A stretch of DNA of 64,000 nucleotides from Luteimonas sp. FCS-9 (GTDB lineage: Bacteria; Pseudomonadota; Gammaproteobacteria; Xanthomonadales; Xanthomonadaceae): the NCBI RefSeq assembly GCF_001014645.1, contig NZ_LASZ01000012.1, forward strand, positions 1 to 64,000. The letters are read 5' to 3'. Position 1 is the stretch's first letter; each line of letters starts with the position of its first letter. A program made the position numbers and the translations under genes. The notes under the pieces were generated by a model. The model was not told where the DNA came from. It did not search any database and was given only the letters and a program-made list of their open reading frames with translations. Shown here one piece after another: positions 31,834 to 40,442 of this stretch.

Positions 31834-32912
31834 GCCGCGATCTCCAGTGCCTGCAGTGCGTCGACCACGCGCGCGTTCTGCGCCGGCGTGCCGATGGTGA
31901 TGCGCAGCGCGTCGCCGAGCCCGGGCGCGGCGCGCTGGTCGCGTACGACGATGCCGGCGGCGAGCAGCGCCGCGAATGCGCGCGACGCATCGGCGAAGCG
32001 CACCAGCAGGAAGTTGCCGGCCGACGGATACACCCGGCGCACGCCCGGGGTCGCCGCCAGCGCGGCGGCCAGTGCCTCGCGCTCGGCGACCGTCTGCGCG
32101 ACACGCGCGCGCGTCTGCGCGAGCGCGTCGTCGGCCAGGCCGGCCAGCGCCAGTGCAGCGCAGGGCGTGGGCACCGGATACGGCGCCTGGCAGCGTCGCA
32201 GCACCGCGATCAGCGCCGGATCGCCGATCGCCACGCCGATCCGCGCCGCCGCCAGGCCGTGCGCCTTCGACAGCGTGCGCAGCACGACCAGGTTGGCGTG
32301 GGCATCGAGCCGCGTCGTCGCCGACGGCGCGTCGGCGAACTCCACGTAGGCCTCGTCGACGACGACGATCGCGCGGCCGTCCAGCGCCGTCGCCAGCGCC
32401 GCGACATCGGCCAGCGGCAGCAGGCCGCCGGTCGGGTTCGACGGCGAACACAGGAACACCAGCTTCGCGGCGTGTGCGAGGGCGGCGTCGCGCACGGCGT
32501 CGACATCGACCGCGAAGCCGTCGGCGCCATCGCGCAGCGGCACCTCGACGAACGGTGCGCCCTGCAGACGGGCGCTGACCGCGTACATGCCGAAGACCGG
32601 CGGCGTGGCGAGCACCGCGTCGCGCCCGGGCACGCACAGTGCGCGCACCAAAAGGTCGATCGCCTCGTCGCTGCCGCGGCCGATCAGCAGCCGCGACGGG
32701 TCCACACCGTACAGCGCCGCCAACCGCGCCTGCAGCGCCGGCGGCTGCGGCGCGGGATAGCGCCGGCACTGGCCGTCGGCATCGCCGGGATTGGCCCATG
32801 GCGCCTCGTTGGCGTTGAGCCAGACCTCGCCTTCGAGCGCCTGGGTCCGCGCCGAGGCGTAGCCGGAGAACGCGCGCAGGTCCTCGCGCACCAGGTCGAG
32901 CACCGCGCTCAT
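31830..32912 (-). CDS. hisC: Histidinol-phosphate aminotransferase
   Basis: 360 residues, PLP-dependent fold type [12 protein letters not shown] near the N-terminus, [35 protein letters not shown], and the PLP lysine in [15 protein letters not shown]. Converts imidazole acetol phosphate to histidinol phosphate. Overlaps hisD by 4 bases. Confidence 0.95.
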   Translation of the reverse strand: MSAVLDLVREDLRAFSGYASARTQALEGEVWLNANEAPWANPGDADGQCRRYPAPQPPALQARLAALYGVDPSRLLIGRGSDEAIDLLVRALCVPGRDAVLATPPVFGMYAVSARLQGAPFVEVPLRDGADGFAVDVDAVRDAALAHAAKLVFLCSPSNPTGGLLPLADVAALATALDGRAIVVVDEAYVEFADAPSATTRLDAHANLVVLRTLSKAHGLAAARIGVAIGDPALIAVLRRCQAPYPVPTPCAALALAGLADDALAQTRARVAQTVAEREALAAALAATPGVRRVYPSAGNFLLVRFADASRAFAALLAAGIVVRDQRAAPGLGDALRITIGTPAQNARVVDALQALEIAA

Positions 32913-34246
32913 GCGCCCGCCCTCGCCAGCCGCAGCGCGACCGCGTTGGCGTGCGCGTCCAGGCCCTCGGCGCGCGCCAGCGTCACCGCGTCGGGCCCGA
33001 TCGCGCGGATGCCCGCGGCGTCGGCGGCCTGCACGCTGACCAGGTTCTGGAAGCTCGACACGCCCACCCCGCTCCAGGCCCGCGCGGCGCCGCCGGTCGG
33101 CAGCACGTGGTTGGTGCCGCTGCAGTAGTCGCCCAGCGCCTCCGGCGTCCAGTCGCCGAGAAACACCGAGCCGGCGACCTCGACCCGGTCGAGCCAGTCG
33201 CGCGGCGCGCGCAGCGCCAGGATCAGGTGCTCGGGGGCGTAGCGGTTGCTGATGTCAAACGCGACGTCCAGCGCCGGCACGCGCAGCAGCCGCGAGCGCG
33301 CCATCGCCCGGCGCGCGATGTCGGCGCGCGGCAGCGCCGCCAGTTGGGTCGCCAGTTCGACGCGCACGCGGCGCAGCAGCGTATCGTCGTCGGAGACCAG
33401 CAGCACCTGCGAGTCGGGCCCGTGCTCGGCCTGCGACAGCAGGTCGGCGGCCACGAACGCCGCGTCGGCGCCGGCGTCGGCGATCACCAGCACCTCCGAC
33501 GGGCCGGCCGGCATGTCGATCGCGACCGTGCCCGACTGCGCCACCTGCTGCTTGGCCTCGGTGACGAAACCGTTGCCGGGGCCGAAGAGCTTGTCGCAGG
33601 CCGGCACCGACGCGGTGCCGAACGCCATCGCGGCGATCGCCTGGGCGCCGCCGAGCTTGAACACGCGGTGCACGCCGGTCAGCCTGGCGGCGACCAGCAC
33701 CGCCGGATCGGCGCTGCCGTCCGGGCGCGGCGGCGTGCACAGCACGACCTCGCGGCAGCCGGCCAGCCGGGCCGGCACGCCGAGCATCAACGCGGTCGAG
33801 GGCAGCGGCGCGCTGCCGGCAGGCACGTACAGCCCGACCCGCGGGATCGGCCGCACGATGCGCGCGCAGTCCACGCCGTCGGCGGTCTGTACCGCATAGC
33901 CGGCCGCCATGCCCGCGGCGTGGAAGCGCTCGATCCGCGCCGCGGCGTTCGCCATCGCATCGCGCAGCCGGATCGAGACCTCGGCCTCGGCCGCGGCGAA
34001 TGCGTCGGCGCCGACCTCGAAGTCGTCGAGGGCGACGCGATCGAAGCGTTCGGTCAGTTCGCGCAGCGCGGCGTCCCCGCGTGCGCGCACGTCCGCGAGC
34101 ACCTCAGCGACGGCCGCGCGCGTCTGCGCGGCAACGGCCTGCGTGGGGCGGCGCAGCAGTTCGGTCTGCGCCGCCGCATCGGCGGCCGACCAGTCGACGA
34201 TCGCCGGGATCGCCCCGTCCAGCGAGAAGGTGTCGGCTGCGTTCAT
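32909..34246 (-). CDS. hisD: Histidinol dehydrogenase
   Basis: 445 residues. Zn-dependent, two-step NAD+ oxidation of histidinol to histidine. [55 protein letters not shown] and the late APEHLIL and [10 protein letters not shown] blocks cover the catalytic and metal-binding residues. Start [11 protein letters not shown] overlaps the hisG stop by 4 bases. Confidence 0.96.
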   Translation of the reverse strand: MNAADTFSLDGAIPAIVDWSAADAAAQTELLRRPTQAVAAQTRAAVAEVLADVRARGDAALRELTERFDRVALDDFEVGADAFAAAEAEVSIRLRDAMANAAARIERFHAAGMAAGYAVQTADGVDCARIVRPIPRVGLYVPAGSAPLPSTALMLGVPARLAGCREVVLCTPPRPDGSADPAVLVAARLTGVHRVFKLGGAQAIAAMAFGTASVPACDKLFGPGNGFVTEAKQQVAQSGTVAIDMPAGPSEVLVIADAGADAAFVAADLLSQAEHGPDSQVLLVSDDDTLLRRVRVELATQLAALPRADIARRAMARSRLLRVPALDVAFDISNRYAPEHLILALRAPRDWLDRVEVAGSVFLGDWTPEALGDYCSGTNHVLPTGGAARAWSGVGVSSFQNLVSVQAADAAGIRAIGPDAVTLARAEGLDAHANAVALRLARAGA

Positions 34247-35157
34247 GCCAGCATCCGCTCCACCGGCAGCACCATCAGCCCGGCCGCGCCGGCCTGCTTG
34301 AGCGCCTCGAGCCGCGGCCAGGTCAGCTCGCCGTGGCACAGCACCTGCAACGCGACCGCCTCGCTGCCGTCGACCTGCAGCAGCGTCGGCGCCTCGGCGT
34401 CGGGCAGCAGTTTCAACAGCGCGTCGACGCCGTCGCGGCGCGACTGGAACATCAGCAGGCGGCTGTCGCGCAGCCGCATCACGCCGTCGAGCCGGCGCAG
34501 CAGCAACGCGGCCAGGTCGCCGCGCACGTCGGAGAACGGCTGCACCGGGCCCGCCAGTACCGCCTCGCTGGTCATCAGCGTGACCGCCGGCTTGAGCTGG
34601 TTGGCCAGCAGCGTCGCGCCGCTGGACACCAGGTCGCAGATCACGTCGGCCTGGCCCAGCCGCGGCGCGATCTCGACCGAGCCCGACAGCGTGACGATGC
34701 TCGCCTGCACGCCCTGCGCATCGAGCCACTGCTGCAGCAGGCCCGGATAGCTGGTCGCGATGCGGCTGCCCTGCAACTGCGCCGGGCCGGACCATTCCTG
34801 CGAATCGGGGATCGCGATGTCGAGCCGGCAACCGCCGAAACCGAGGGCACGGACGGCCTTGGAGACCTGCGGCAACCCGCGCAGCGCGCGGTCGGCGGCG
34901 ACCTCGTCGAGCACGTTGCGGCCGACGATGCCGTAGTCGCAGACGCCGTCGGCGAGCAAGCCGGGAATGTCGTCGTCGCGGACCAGCAGCAGGTCCACCG
35001 GCAGCGTCTCGCCGTAGCAGAACAGCTTGTCGCGGCTCTCGCGCCACGACAGGCCGCACGAGGCGAGCAGCGCCCGCGCCGGCTCGCTGAGCCGCCCGGA
35101 CTTCTGGATCGCGATACGCAGGCGGTCGCGCGTGGCGCCGCCGGTGACAGGACTCAT
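34243..35157 (-). CDS. hisG: ATP phosphoribosyltransferase (long form)
   Basis: 304 residues, the long form with a C-terminal regulatory domain, so feedback inhibition by histidine is expected and no hisZ is needed. [41 protein letters not shown] and the PRPP loop [14 protein letters not shown] are visible. First committed step of the pathway. Begins 10 bases after the stop of the TrpR-like gene. The frame could be extended upstream but the ATG at 35157 fits the family start. Confidence 0.95.
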   Translation of the reverse strand: MSPVTGGATRDRLRIAIQKSGRLSEPARALLASCGLSWRESRDKLFCYGETLPVDLLLVRDDDIPGLLADGVCDYGIVGRNVLDEVAADRALRGLPQVSKAVRALGFGGCRLDIAIPDSQEWSGPAQLQGSRIATSYPGLLQQWLDAQGVQASIVTLSGSVEIAPRLGQADVICDLVSSGATLLANQLKPAVTLMTSEAVLAGPVQPFSDVRGDLAALLLRRLDGVMRLRDSRLLMFQSRRDGVDALLKLLPDAEAPTLLQVDGSEAVALQVLCHGELTWPRLEALKQAGAAGLMVLPVERMLA

Positions 35158-35167
35158 GGGGATGACC

Positions 35168-35527
35168 TCAGTGGGAATCGTTGGACGCGGACGGCGTCGC
35201 GCGCGCGACGCGGCGGGCCGCGATCGCATAGCCGCCGGCGCCGCGGTCGAGCGTGCGCGCGACGCGGCCGACCGTGGTCACGCTGACGCCGGTGCGCTCG
35301 TGGATCTCGCGATACGGCACGCCCTGCTGCAGCAACGGCACGACGCGCCAGCGGTCGACCAGCGCCTCCAGCTCGGCCGGCGTGCACAGATCGTCGAGGA
35401 ACCGGGCGACCTCGTCGGCCGTCTTCAGCGCCGCGAATGCGCGCGCCAGCGCCTGCAGCGAGGCGCCGGCTTCGTGATCCGGCAGGGGTTCGGGGCGTTG
35501 CTTCACGGGGATCGACGGACGTATCAA
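35168..35527 (-). CDS. TrpR-family (YerC/YecD-like) regulator heading the his operon
   Basis: Up to 119 residues. The domain from about 24 to 95 ([27 protein letters not shown] ... [35 protein letters not shown]) is the Trp-repressor/YerC helix-turn-helix domain. Start is uncertain: TTG at 35527 gives the full frame, GTG at 35506 is the alternative; neither has a good ribosome site. It lies 10 bases before hisG in the same direction, and a 24-bp dyad overlaps its promoter and start (35526-35549). The likely role is a histidine-responsive repressor that controls itself and the his operon; effector is inference. Confidence 0.85.
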   Translation of the reverse strand: MIRPSIPVKQRPEPLPDHEAGASLQALARAFAALKTADEVARFLDDLCTPAELEALVDRWRVVPLLQQGVPYREIHERTGVSVTTVGRVARTLDRGAGGYAIAARRVARATPSASNDSH

Positions 35528-35549
35528 TGTAATAGCGTGCTAGTACATT
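35526..35549 (-). promoter_or_regulatory. 24-bp operator dyad at the his operon promoter
   Basis: AATGTAATAGC, then GT, then GCTAGTACATT: 10 of 11 base pairs match between the arms. The CTAGTAC half resembles the core of the E. coli TrpR operator. A TTGACT box (complement of 35567-35572) lies 17-19 bases upstream of the dyad's TGTACT/AATGTA, so the dyad covers the -10 and start point, as a repressor site should. Confidence 0.75.
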
Positions 35550-35566
35550 ACGCCTTTCCGAATCGA

Positions 35567-35572
35567 AGTCAA
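35567..35572 (-). promoter_or_regulatory. -35 box of the his operon promoter
   Basis: Reads TTGACT on the minus strand (5 of 6 to consensus). The paired -10 must lie within the adjacent dyad (candidates TAATGT or TGTACT at 16 or 19 bases spacing). Confidence 0.5.
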
Positions 35573-35735
35573 CCCAGACCGCGGCGGCGTACAGCGGCGA
35601 TGCATGGGCGCACTCCTGATGCCGTGTGTCGTCGCGTCCCGTTCGCGCCGCGCATCGACTGGATTGCAGCGTTCCACCGCCCTCGCCCGCCGATCCCGGA
35701 AGATCCCGCGTCGACTCTCAGATGCGGGTGCCCCC

Positions 35736-36053
35736 ATGCGCGACCGATTGCAGGCCCTGCTCGAGGCCGGGCGCGACGATGCGCTGCTGCGCTTCGGGCT
35801 GGGCACTGCCTGCCTGCAGACAGGCGATCCGGCCGCGGCCGCGACGCATCTGGCAGCCGCGACCCAGCACGATCGGGACTACTCGGCCGCTTGGAAACTG
35901 CTCGGCAAGGCGCTGCTGGCGCTGGGACGCGAGGCTGAGGCGGAAGCGGCCTGGCGTTCGGGCCTCGAAGCCGCGACGCACCGCCGCGACGTGCAGTCGT
36001 CGAAGGAGGTGACCGTGTTCCTGCGGCGGATCGAACGCGGGCGCGCGGGATAG
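35736..36053 (+). CDS. Small tetratricopeptide-repeat protein
   Basis: 105 residues from ATG 35736 (MRDRLQALLEAGRDDALLR). Two TPR-like helix pairs: ALLRFGLGTACLQTGDPAAAATHL and SAAWKLLGKALLALGREAEAEAAW, with the usual G-x-A spacing; then VFLRRIERGRAG. No signal peptide. Protein-protein interaction is the only function that can be suggested. Divergent from the his operon; a 5' extension to 35604 is Arg-rich and unlikely. The 3' end of the gene is part of a 150-bp duplication. Confidence 0.75.
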   Translation: MRDRLQALLEAGRDDALLRFGLGTACLQTGDPAAAATHLAAATQHDRDYSAAWKLLGKALLALGREAEAEAAWRSGLEAATHRRDVQSSKEVTVFLRRIERGRAG

Positions 36054-36096
36054 AAGCGGCCGGCACGCCGGGATCCGCCGCACACCCATTGCTTCC

Positions 36097-36164
36097 GTAG
36101 GAGCGCGCTTGCGCGCGATGGGGCGTTCCCGCGAAAAGCCACTCGCGCGCAAGCGCGCTCCTAC
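36097..36164. repeat. REPIN copy D
   Basis: GTAGGAGCGCGCTTGCGCGC and the inverted complement, spacer with GGGGCGTTCCCGCG. First of two REPINs placed 150 bases apart between the convergent TPR and membrane-protein genes. Confidence 0.92.
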
Positions 36165-36246
36165 AAGGGGGCGTTCCGGATCGGACGCGGATGCGTGGGA
36201 TAGAAACGACCGGCGCGCCCAGGCTCGCTGCGCGCCTCAGGCATCT

Positions 36247-36314
36247 GTAGGAGCGCGCTCGCGCGCGACGCCGGCTTTCCGGCAAGGCCCCATCGCGCGC
36301 AAGCGCGCTCCTGC
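36247..36314. repeat. REPIN copy E
   Basis: GTAGGAGCGCGCTCGCGCGC and complement ending CTGC instead of CTAC. Lies in the second unit of the 150-bp duplication. Confidence 0.92.
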
Positions 36315-36324
36315 AGGGCTCGGA

Positions 36325-36687
36325 TCAATCGCGGAGTTTCTTCGCGTGCAGCGCCAGCCAGGCCAGCGCGACGCCCGACACCGCGGCCAGCGAGGACATG
36401 AACACCCGCGTGGCGAGGAAGTTGGGATCGTGGATCTTCTGCAGCGCGATCCGCGCGTAGACCGGCGATTCGAGCTTGACCACGCCCATGTAGAACAGGT
36501 GCCAGGCATCGATGCCGACCGCGATCGCGAGCGCGCCCAGGCTGCTCCAGGCGATCGAATGTCCGTGCGCCCAGCGGTGGCGCGCGCCCAGCCAGTGGAA
36601 CAGCAGGTAGCACAGCGCGCCGACCGCCATCGCGATCAGCGCGGCCTCCAGCACGCCCAGCCAGCCGAAGTGCAGCGGCAGGTTCAT
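36325..36687 (-). CDS. Small membrane protein, unknown function
   Basis: 120 residues with three or four hydrophobic segments (WLGVLEAALIAMAVGALCYLL; IAWSSLGALAIAVGIDAWHLF; a C-terminal one with SLAAVSGVALAWLAL). A short loop holds HRWAHGHSIAW; the last loop is VKLESPVYARIALQKIHDPN. No family recognised. The start overlaps the stop of the ammonia-lyase gene by 4 bases (ATGA), so it is the last gene of the hisS-lipoprotein-lyase group. Confidence 0.7.
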   Translation of the reverse strand: MNLPLHFGWLGVLEAALIAMAVGALCYLLFHWLGARHRWAHGHSIAWSSLGALAIAVGIDAWHLFYMGVVKLESPVYARIALQKIHDPNFLATRVFMSSLAAVSGVALAWLALHAKKLRD

Positions 36688-38600
36688 GCGGCCGCGCCCG
36701 CCGACGGGACCCGCCAGCGCGGCAGCACGCCCAGCAGCGTGCCGTCGGCGACCAGGCGCACCGCGGCCGCGACCTCGCCGTCGAGCGCGCGGTCGCGTTC
36801 GAGGAACGGGATCGCCTGGCGGATGCGCGCGTGCGCCTCGGCGACGATCGCGCCGGGATGGAACGGCGCGCACGCGGCGAGCTCGACGCGCAGCGCCTCG
36901 ACCTCGTCGAGGAAGCGGGCGCGCGACCCGCGGTCCTCCGCGGGACCGCCCTGCACCTTGGTCGCCAGCGCCGAGGCATCGGCCCGGCGCGCGAGATCGC
37001 GCGCGGCGTTGATCATGTCCAGCCGCAGGTCCAGCGCCTGCGCGGCGGTGTAGAGCTCCAGCGCGAGCACCTTGCCCAGGTCGTCGGCCATCGCCAGCAC
37101 GTGGCGCGCCTCGTTGGTGCCCATCGAGACATGGTCCTCGGCGTTGGCGCTGGTCGGCACCGAGTACACGCTCGCTGGGTGCGCGCGCGTGGCCAGGTCG
37201 TTGACGAGGGCCGCCGCGGTGTACTGCACGATCATGAAGCCCGATTCGGTGGCGTCCTCGTTGCCGATCAGGAACGCCGGCAGCCCATCGTTGGTCGCCG
37301 GGTCGACGAGCTTGGCCAGCCGGCGCTCGGAGATCGACGCCAGCACCGGGATCGCCGCCTTGACGTAGCTCATCGCCAGCGCCAGCGGCATGCCGTGGAA
37401 ATGGCCGGCCGAGATGACCTGCTGCTCGACGTGCTCGGCCTCTCGGCCCGGGAACACCAGCGGGTTGTCGGTGACCGCGTTGAGTTCGACGTCGAACACG
37501 CGCTTGGCCTGCTCGACCGCATCGCGCACCGCGCCGTGCACCTGCGGGACGCAGCGCAACGAATAGGCATCCTGCGGCTGGTGCTTCTTGCCGCCGCGGA
37601 ACGGCCGGAACCGCGTGTAGAACTTCTCGCGGCCGTGGCGCTGGTCGCTGGGCACCCAGTCCCAGCCGATGTCGAAGCGCAGCGCCTGCGCCTGCGCGGT
37701 GTCCCAGCTCGACGGCAGCCACGGCCGGAACTTCGGCACCAGGTGGTAGGCGATGTCGGCCAGCGTGGAGCCGTCGAGCAGCTCGCGCAGGTGCGCGGCG
37801 ACCTCGACCTGGCCCGGGTGCGGGCGCAGCGCGTGGACGTCGGCGTCGAACGCGCCCAGCCGGCCGGCGAAGGCGTCGATCGTCATCGCCGCGGCGAGAT
37901 CGGCGGTGTCGAGCAAAGCGTCGAGCCGGTGCAGCGCCAGCACGCCGGTGGCGAGCATCTGCGCGGTGCCGTTGTTGAGCGCCAGGCCCTCCTTGTACGA
38001 CAGCGTGACAGGCGCCAGGCCGGCGCGCCGCAGCGCCTCCGCGCCGGGCATGCGCTCGCCCTCGAAGAACGCCTCGCCGCCGCCCAGCAGCACGATCGCC
38101 AGGTGCGACAGCGGCGCCAGGTCGCCCGACGCGCCGACCGAGCCCAGCCCCGGCACCACAGGCACGATGCCGGCGTTGAGCAGGTCGGCCAGCGCCTGCA
38201 GCGTCGCCACGCGGATGCCCGAATGGCCCTTGAGCAGGGTGTTGATGCGGATGCACAGCATCGCGCGCACCACCTCGGGCGCCAGCGGCTCGCCGACGCA
38301 CACCGCGTGGGTGACGATGAGGTTGTGCTGCAGTTCCTCGTGCAGCGAGCGGCCCGAGGGCGTCGCGCCCGGCAGGTCGTCGCGCAGCGGGCGCGCGCCC
38401 AGCAGGCGGTCGGCATTGCTGCCGAAGCCGGTCGACACGCCGTAGATCGGTTCCTCGCGCCGCACCTGTTCGGCGAGGAAGTCGGCCGCCTGCGCCACCG
38501 CGCGCAGCGCCCCGTCGTCGAGCTCGACCGGCGCGCCGTGCGCGACGATCACCAGTTGCGCCCGGGTCAGCGCGCGGCCGTCGAGGCGGATGGCTTTCAT
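36684..38600 (-). CDS. Aromatic amino acid ammonia-lyase (HAL/PAL family), atypical long form
   Basis: 638 residues, about 130 longer than ordinary HutH. Active-site features are intact: Tyr53 in YGVSTGFG, the Ala157-Ser158-Gly159 triad in GSVGASGDLAPLSH that forms the MIO cofactor, NNGTAQ at 209-214, YSLRCVPQVHG at 346-356 and ANAEDHVSMG at 485-494. It should eliminate ammonia from His, Phe or Tyr. An extra segment of about 60 residues lies just before YSLRC (about 285-345, with WDWVPSD and HGREKFYTRFRPFRGG), and the selectivity region reads LQHNLIVTHAV. No hut genes are adjacent; it is coupled to hisS, a lipoprotein and a membrane protein. Histidine ammonia-lyase is plausible, but substrate is open. 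Confidence 0.85.
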   Translation of the reverse strand: MKAIRLDGRALTRAQLVIVAHGAPVELDDGALRAVAQAADFLAEQVRREEPIYGVSTGFGSNADRLLGARPLRDDLPGATPSGRSLHEELQHNLIVTHAVCVGEPLAPEVVRAMLCIRINTLLKGHSGIRVATLQALADLLNAGIVPVVPGLGSVGASGDLAPLSHLAIVLLGGGEAFFEGERMPGAEALRRAGLAPVTLSYKEGLALNNGTAQMLATGVLALHRLDALLDTADLAAAMTIDAFAGRLGAFDADVHALRPHPGQVEVAAHLRELLDGSTLADIAYHLVPKFRPWLPSSWDTAQAQALRFDIGWDWVPSDQRHGREKFYTRFRPFRGGKKHQPQDAYSLRCVPQVHGAVRDAVEQAKRVFDVELNAVTDNPLVFPGREAEHVEQQVISAGHFHGMPLALAMSYVKAAIPVLASISERRLAKLVDPATNDGLPAFLIGNEDATESGFMIVQYTAAALVNDLATRAHPASVYSVPTSANAEDHVSMGTNEARHVLAMADDLGKVLALELYTAAQALDLRLDMINAARDLARRADASALATKVQGGPAEDRGSRARFLDEVEALRVELAACAPFHPGAIVAEAHARIRQAIPFLERDRALDGEVAAAVRLVADGTLLGVLPRWRVPSAGAAA

Positions 38601-38908
38601 CTTGCGTCTCCCTTGCATACGACCTGCGCCCGGACCCGGATGGCCGGACACTCCCCACGCACCGCGTTGCCCAGCCAGGCACTTTCGCTGGTCTGCCCGT
38701 CGAGCGCATGGCCGCCGGGACAGCGCCGGGCGGCGACGCGATCGACATCGGCGAGTGCGGCCGCGGGGGCGCCGTCGACCGAACAGCGCACGACGTCGAC
38801 GTGCCAGCGCCCGGGGCCGACGCGCTGCGTGGAGACCTTCGGATTGCTGGTGCATGCGGCCGCGAGCGCGACGATGGCCACGGCGGCGCCCGCATGCCGC
38901 GCCTTCAC
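38597..38908 (-). CDS. Small putative lipoprotein
   Basis: 103 residues from a GTG start that overlaps the hisS stop (GTGA); its own stop overlaps the lyase ATG by 4 bases. The N-terminus [19 protein letters not shown] is a signal peptide with lipobox LAAAC (Cys19). The mature part has four cysteines (near [21 protein letters not shown] and VVCKGD), suggesting disulfides. No family recognised. Confidence 0.7.
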   Translation of the reverse strand: MKARHAGAAVAIVALAAACTSNPKVSTQRVGPGRWHVDVVRCSVDGAPAAALADVDRVAARRCPGGHALDGQTSESAWLGNAVRGECPAIRVRAQVVCKGDAR

Positions 38909-40275
38909 GGCATCGACCTCGCCTGCTCCCGCTCGACCAGCAGCGTGCGCGGCAGGTCGTCGTCGGCGACCTCGAACTGCTCGCCCCGGCGCAGGTCCTT
39001 GACCGCGACCACGCCGCGCGCCGCCTCCTCGTCGCCGCGGATCACCACGAAGCGGATGCCGGCACGGTCGGCGTACTGCATCTGCTTGGCGAGCTTGCGC
39101 GGCTCGAGCTGGGTCTCGACGTTGAGCCCGGCGCTGCGCAGGCGCTGCGACAGCGCGAGCGCCGACGGCAGGCCGGCGTCGTCGAACAGCGTCACCAGCA
39201 CGTCCACCGAGCTGTCGGCGGTGCGCACCAGACCCGCCTCGCGCAGCTGCCAGAACAGCCGCGTGAGGCCGATCGAGATGCCCACGCCCGGCAGCTTCGA
39301 CTTGGTGTAGTGGCTGGCGAGGTTGTCGTAGCGCCCGCCCGAGCAGATCGAGCCGATCTGCGGGTGCGCATCGAGCACGGTCTCGTAGACCATGCCGGTG
39401 TAGTAGTCCAGGCCGCGCGCGATCGACAGGTTCAGCGCGTAGCGCGACTCGGGCACGCCGAGCGCGCGCAACTGGCCCAGCAGCGCACGCAGCTCGTCGC
39501 GGCCCTCCTCGAACAGCGGCGTGCCCGCACCCAGCGCGTCCAGCTGGGCCAGCGCATCGTCGTGGCCGGTCGAGCGCACGCGCGAGAACGCCAGCAGGCG
39601 CTCGGCGACGGCGTCCGACAGCCCGAACGCCTCGCCGGTCAGCGTCGCGCGCACCGCGTCCTCGCCGCGCTTGTCGAGCTTGTCGATCTCGCGCAGCACC
39701 GGCACCTGGCGGTCGTCGGCGATGCCCTGCCCCTCGAAGTAGCCGCGCAGCAGCTTGCGGTGGTTGAGCTGGATCGTGAACTCGCCGATGTCGAGCGCGG
39801 AGAACACCGCGCTGATCACCGCCGGCACCTCGGCGTCGTAGCGCGGCGACAGCGTGTCCTTGCCGATCACGTCGATGTCGCACTGGTAGAACTCGCGGAA
39901 GCGCCCGCGCTGCGCGCGCTCGCCGCGGTACACGCGCTGCATCTGGTAGCGGCGGAACGGGAACGCGAGGTCGTGCTCGTGCTCGGCGACGTAGCGCGCC
40001 AGCGGCACGGTCAGGTCGAAGCGCAGCGCCAGCTCGGGCAGGCCGTCGGACTGCTTCTCGAGGGCGCCGGTCGACTGCGCGAAGTACACCTGCCGCTCGG
40101 TCTCGCCGCCGGACTTGGTCAGCAGCGTCTCCGACAGCTCGAACACCGGCGTCTCGATCGGCAGGAACCCGAAGCCCTCGAACGTGCGGCGGATCGTGTC
40201 CAGCATGCGCTGGAACGCGATCTGGTCGCGCGGCAACAGTTCCATGACGCCGGGCGGGGTCCGGGGCTTGATCAT
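38905..40275 (-). CDS. hisS: Histidyl-tRNA synthetase
   Basis: 456 residues, class II synthetase. Motif 2-like [23 protein letters not shown], the histidine-specific [14 protein letters not shown], and motif 3 [13 protein letters not shown] are present, followed by the anticodon-binding domain (VLVTLFDD ... [12 protein letters not shown]). Charges tRNA-His. First gene of a four-gene group with 4-base overlaps. A REPIN lies upstream. Confidence 0.96.
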   Translation of the reverse strand: MIKPRTPPGVMELLPRDQIAFQRMLDTIRRTFEGFGFLPIETPVFELSETLLTKSGGETERQVYFAQSTGALEKQSDGLPELALRFDLTVPLARYVAEHEHDLAFPFRRYQMQRVYRGERAQRGRFREFYQCDIDVIGKDTLSPRYDAEVPAVISAVFSALDIGEFTIQLNHRKLLRGYFEGQGIADDRQVPVLREIDKLDKRGEDAVRATLTGEAFGLSDAVAERLLAFSRVRSTGHDDALAQLDALGAGTPLFEEGRDELRALLGQLRALGVPESRYALNLSIARGLDYYTGMVYETVLDAHPQIGSICSGGRYDNLASHYTKSKLPGVGISIGLTRLFWQLREAGLVRTADSSVDVLVTLFDDAGLPSALALSQRLRSAGLNVETQLEPRKLAKQMQYADRAGIRFVVIRGDEEAARGVVAVKDLRRGEQFEVADDDLPRTLLVEREQARSMP

Positions 40276-40374
40276 GCGGGCGGGCTCTTCGGTGGTGCGG
40301 ATGGAAGCGGCATTCTAATCCGTCCCCGTGCCGCGCATCGGCCCGCCCCGCAGCGATGCCGGGCCAGCATGAAC

Positions 40375-40442
40375 GTAGGCGCGCGCTCGCGCGCGAGAAG
40401 GGTTCACAGGGAACGCGCCATCGCGCGCAAGCGCGCGCCTAC
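40375..40442. repeat. REPIN copy F
   Basis: GTAGGCGCGCGCTCGCGCGC and the inverted complement ending GCGCGCCTAC. The right-hand CTAC, read on the minus strand, contains the cydC stop codon TAG (40439-40441). Confidence 0.9.

Larger units (their letters stand above)
36027..36314 (+). repeat. Diverged tandem duplication of a 150-bp unit (gene 3' end + REPIN)
   Basis: Segments 36027-36164 and 36177-36314 align at a constant 150-base offset: the CGGATCG starts, the GATAGAA over the TPR stop, the CCGGC block and both REPIN ends coincide. About 70 % identity outside the REPIN. The second unit still encodes a ghost of the TPR C-terminus (RIGRGCVG and stop, in the + strand). Confidence 0.75.

Noticed and set aside
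35158-35167. Histidine attenuator/leader peptide before hisG
   Set aside because: Only 10 bases separate the TrpR-like gene and hisG, and no run of histidine codons lies upstream of the operon.
36321-36334. A third start of the 150-bp duplication unit inside the membrane-protein gene end
   Set aside because: Fourteen bases match at 12 positions, but the offset (144) differs from 150 and the match does not continue; likely chance.
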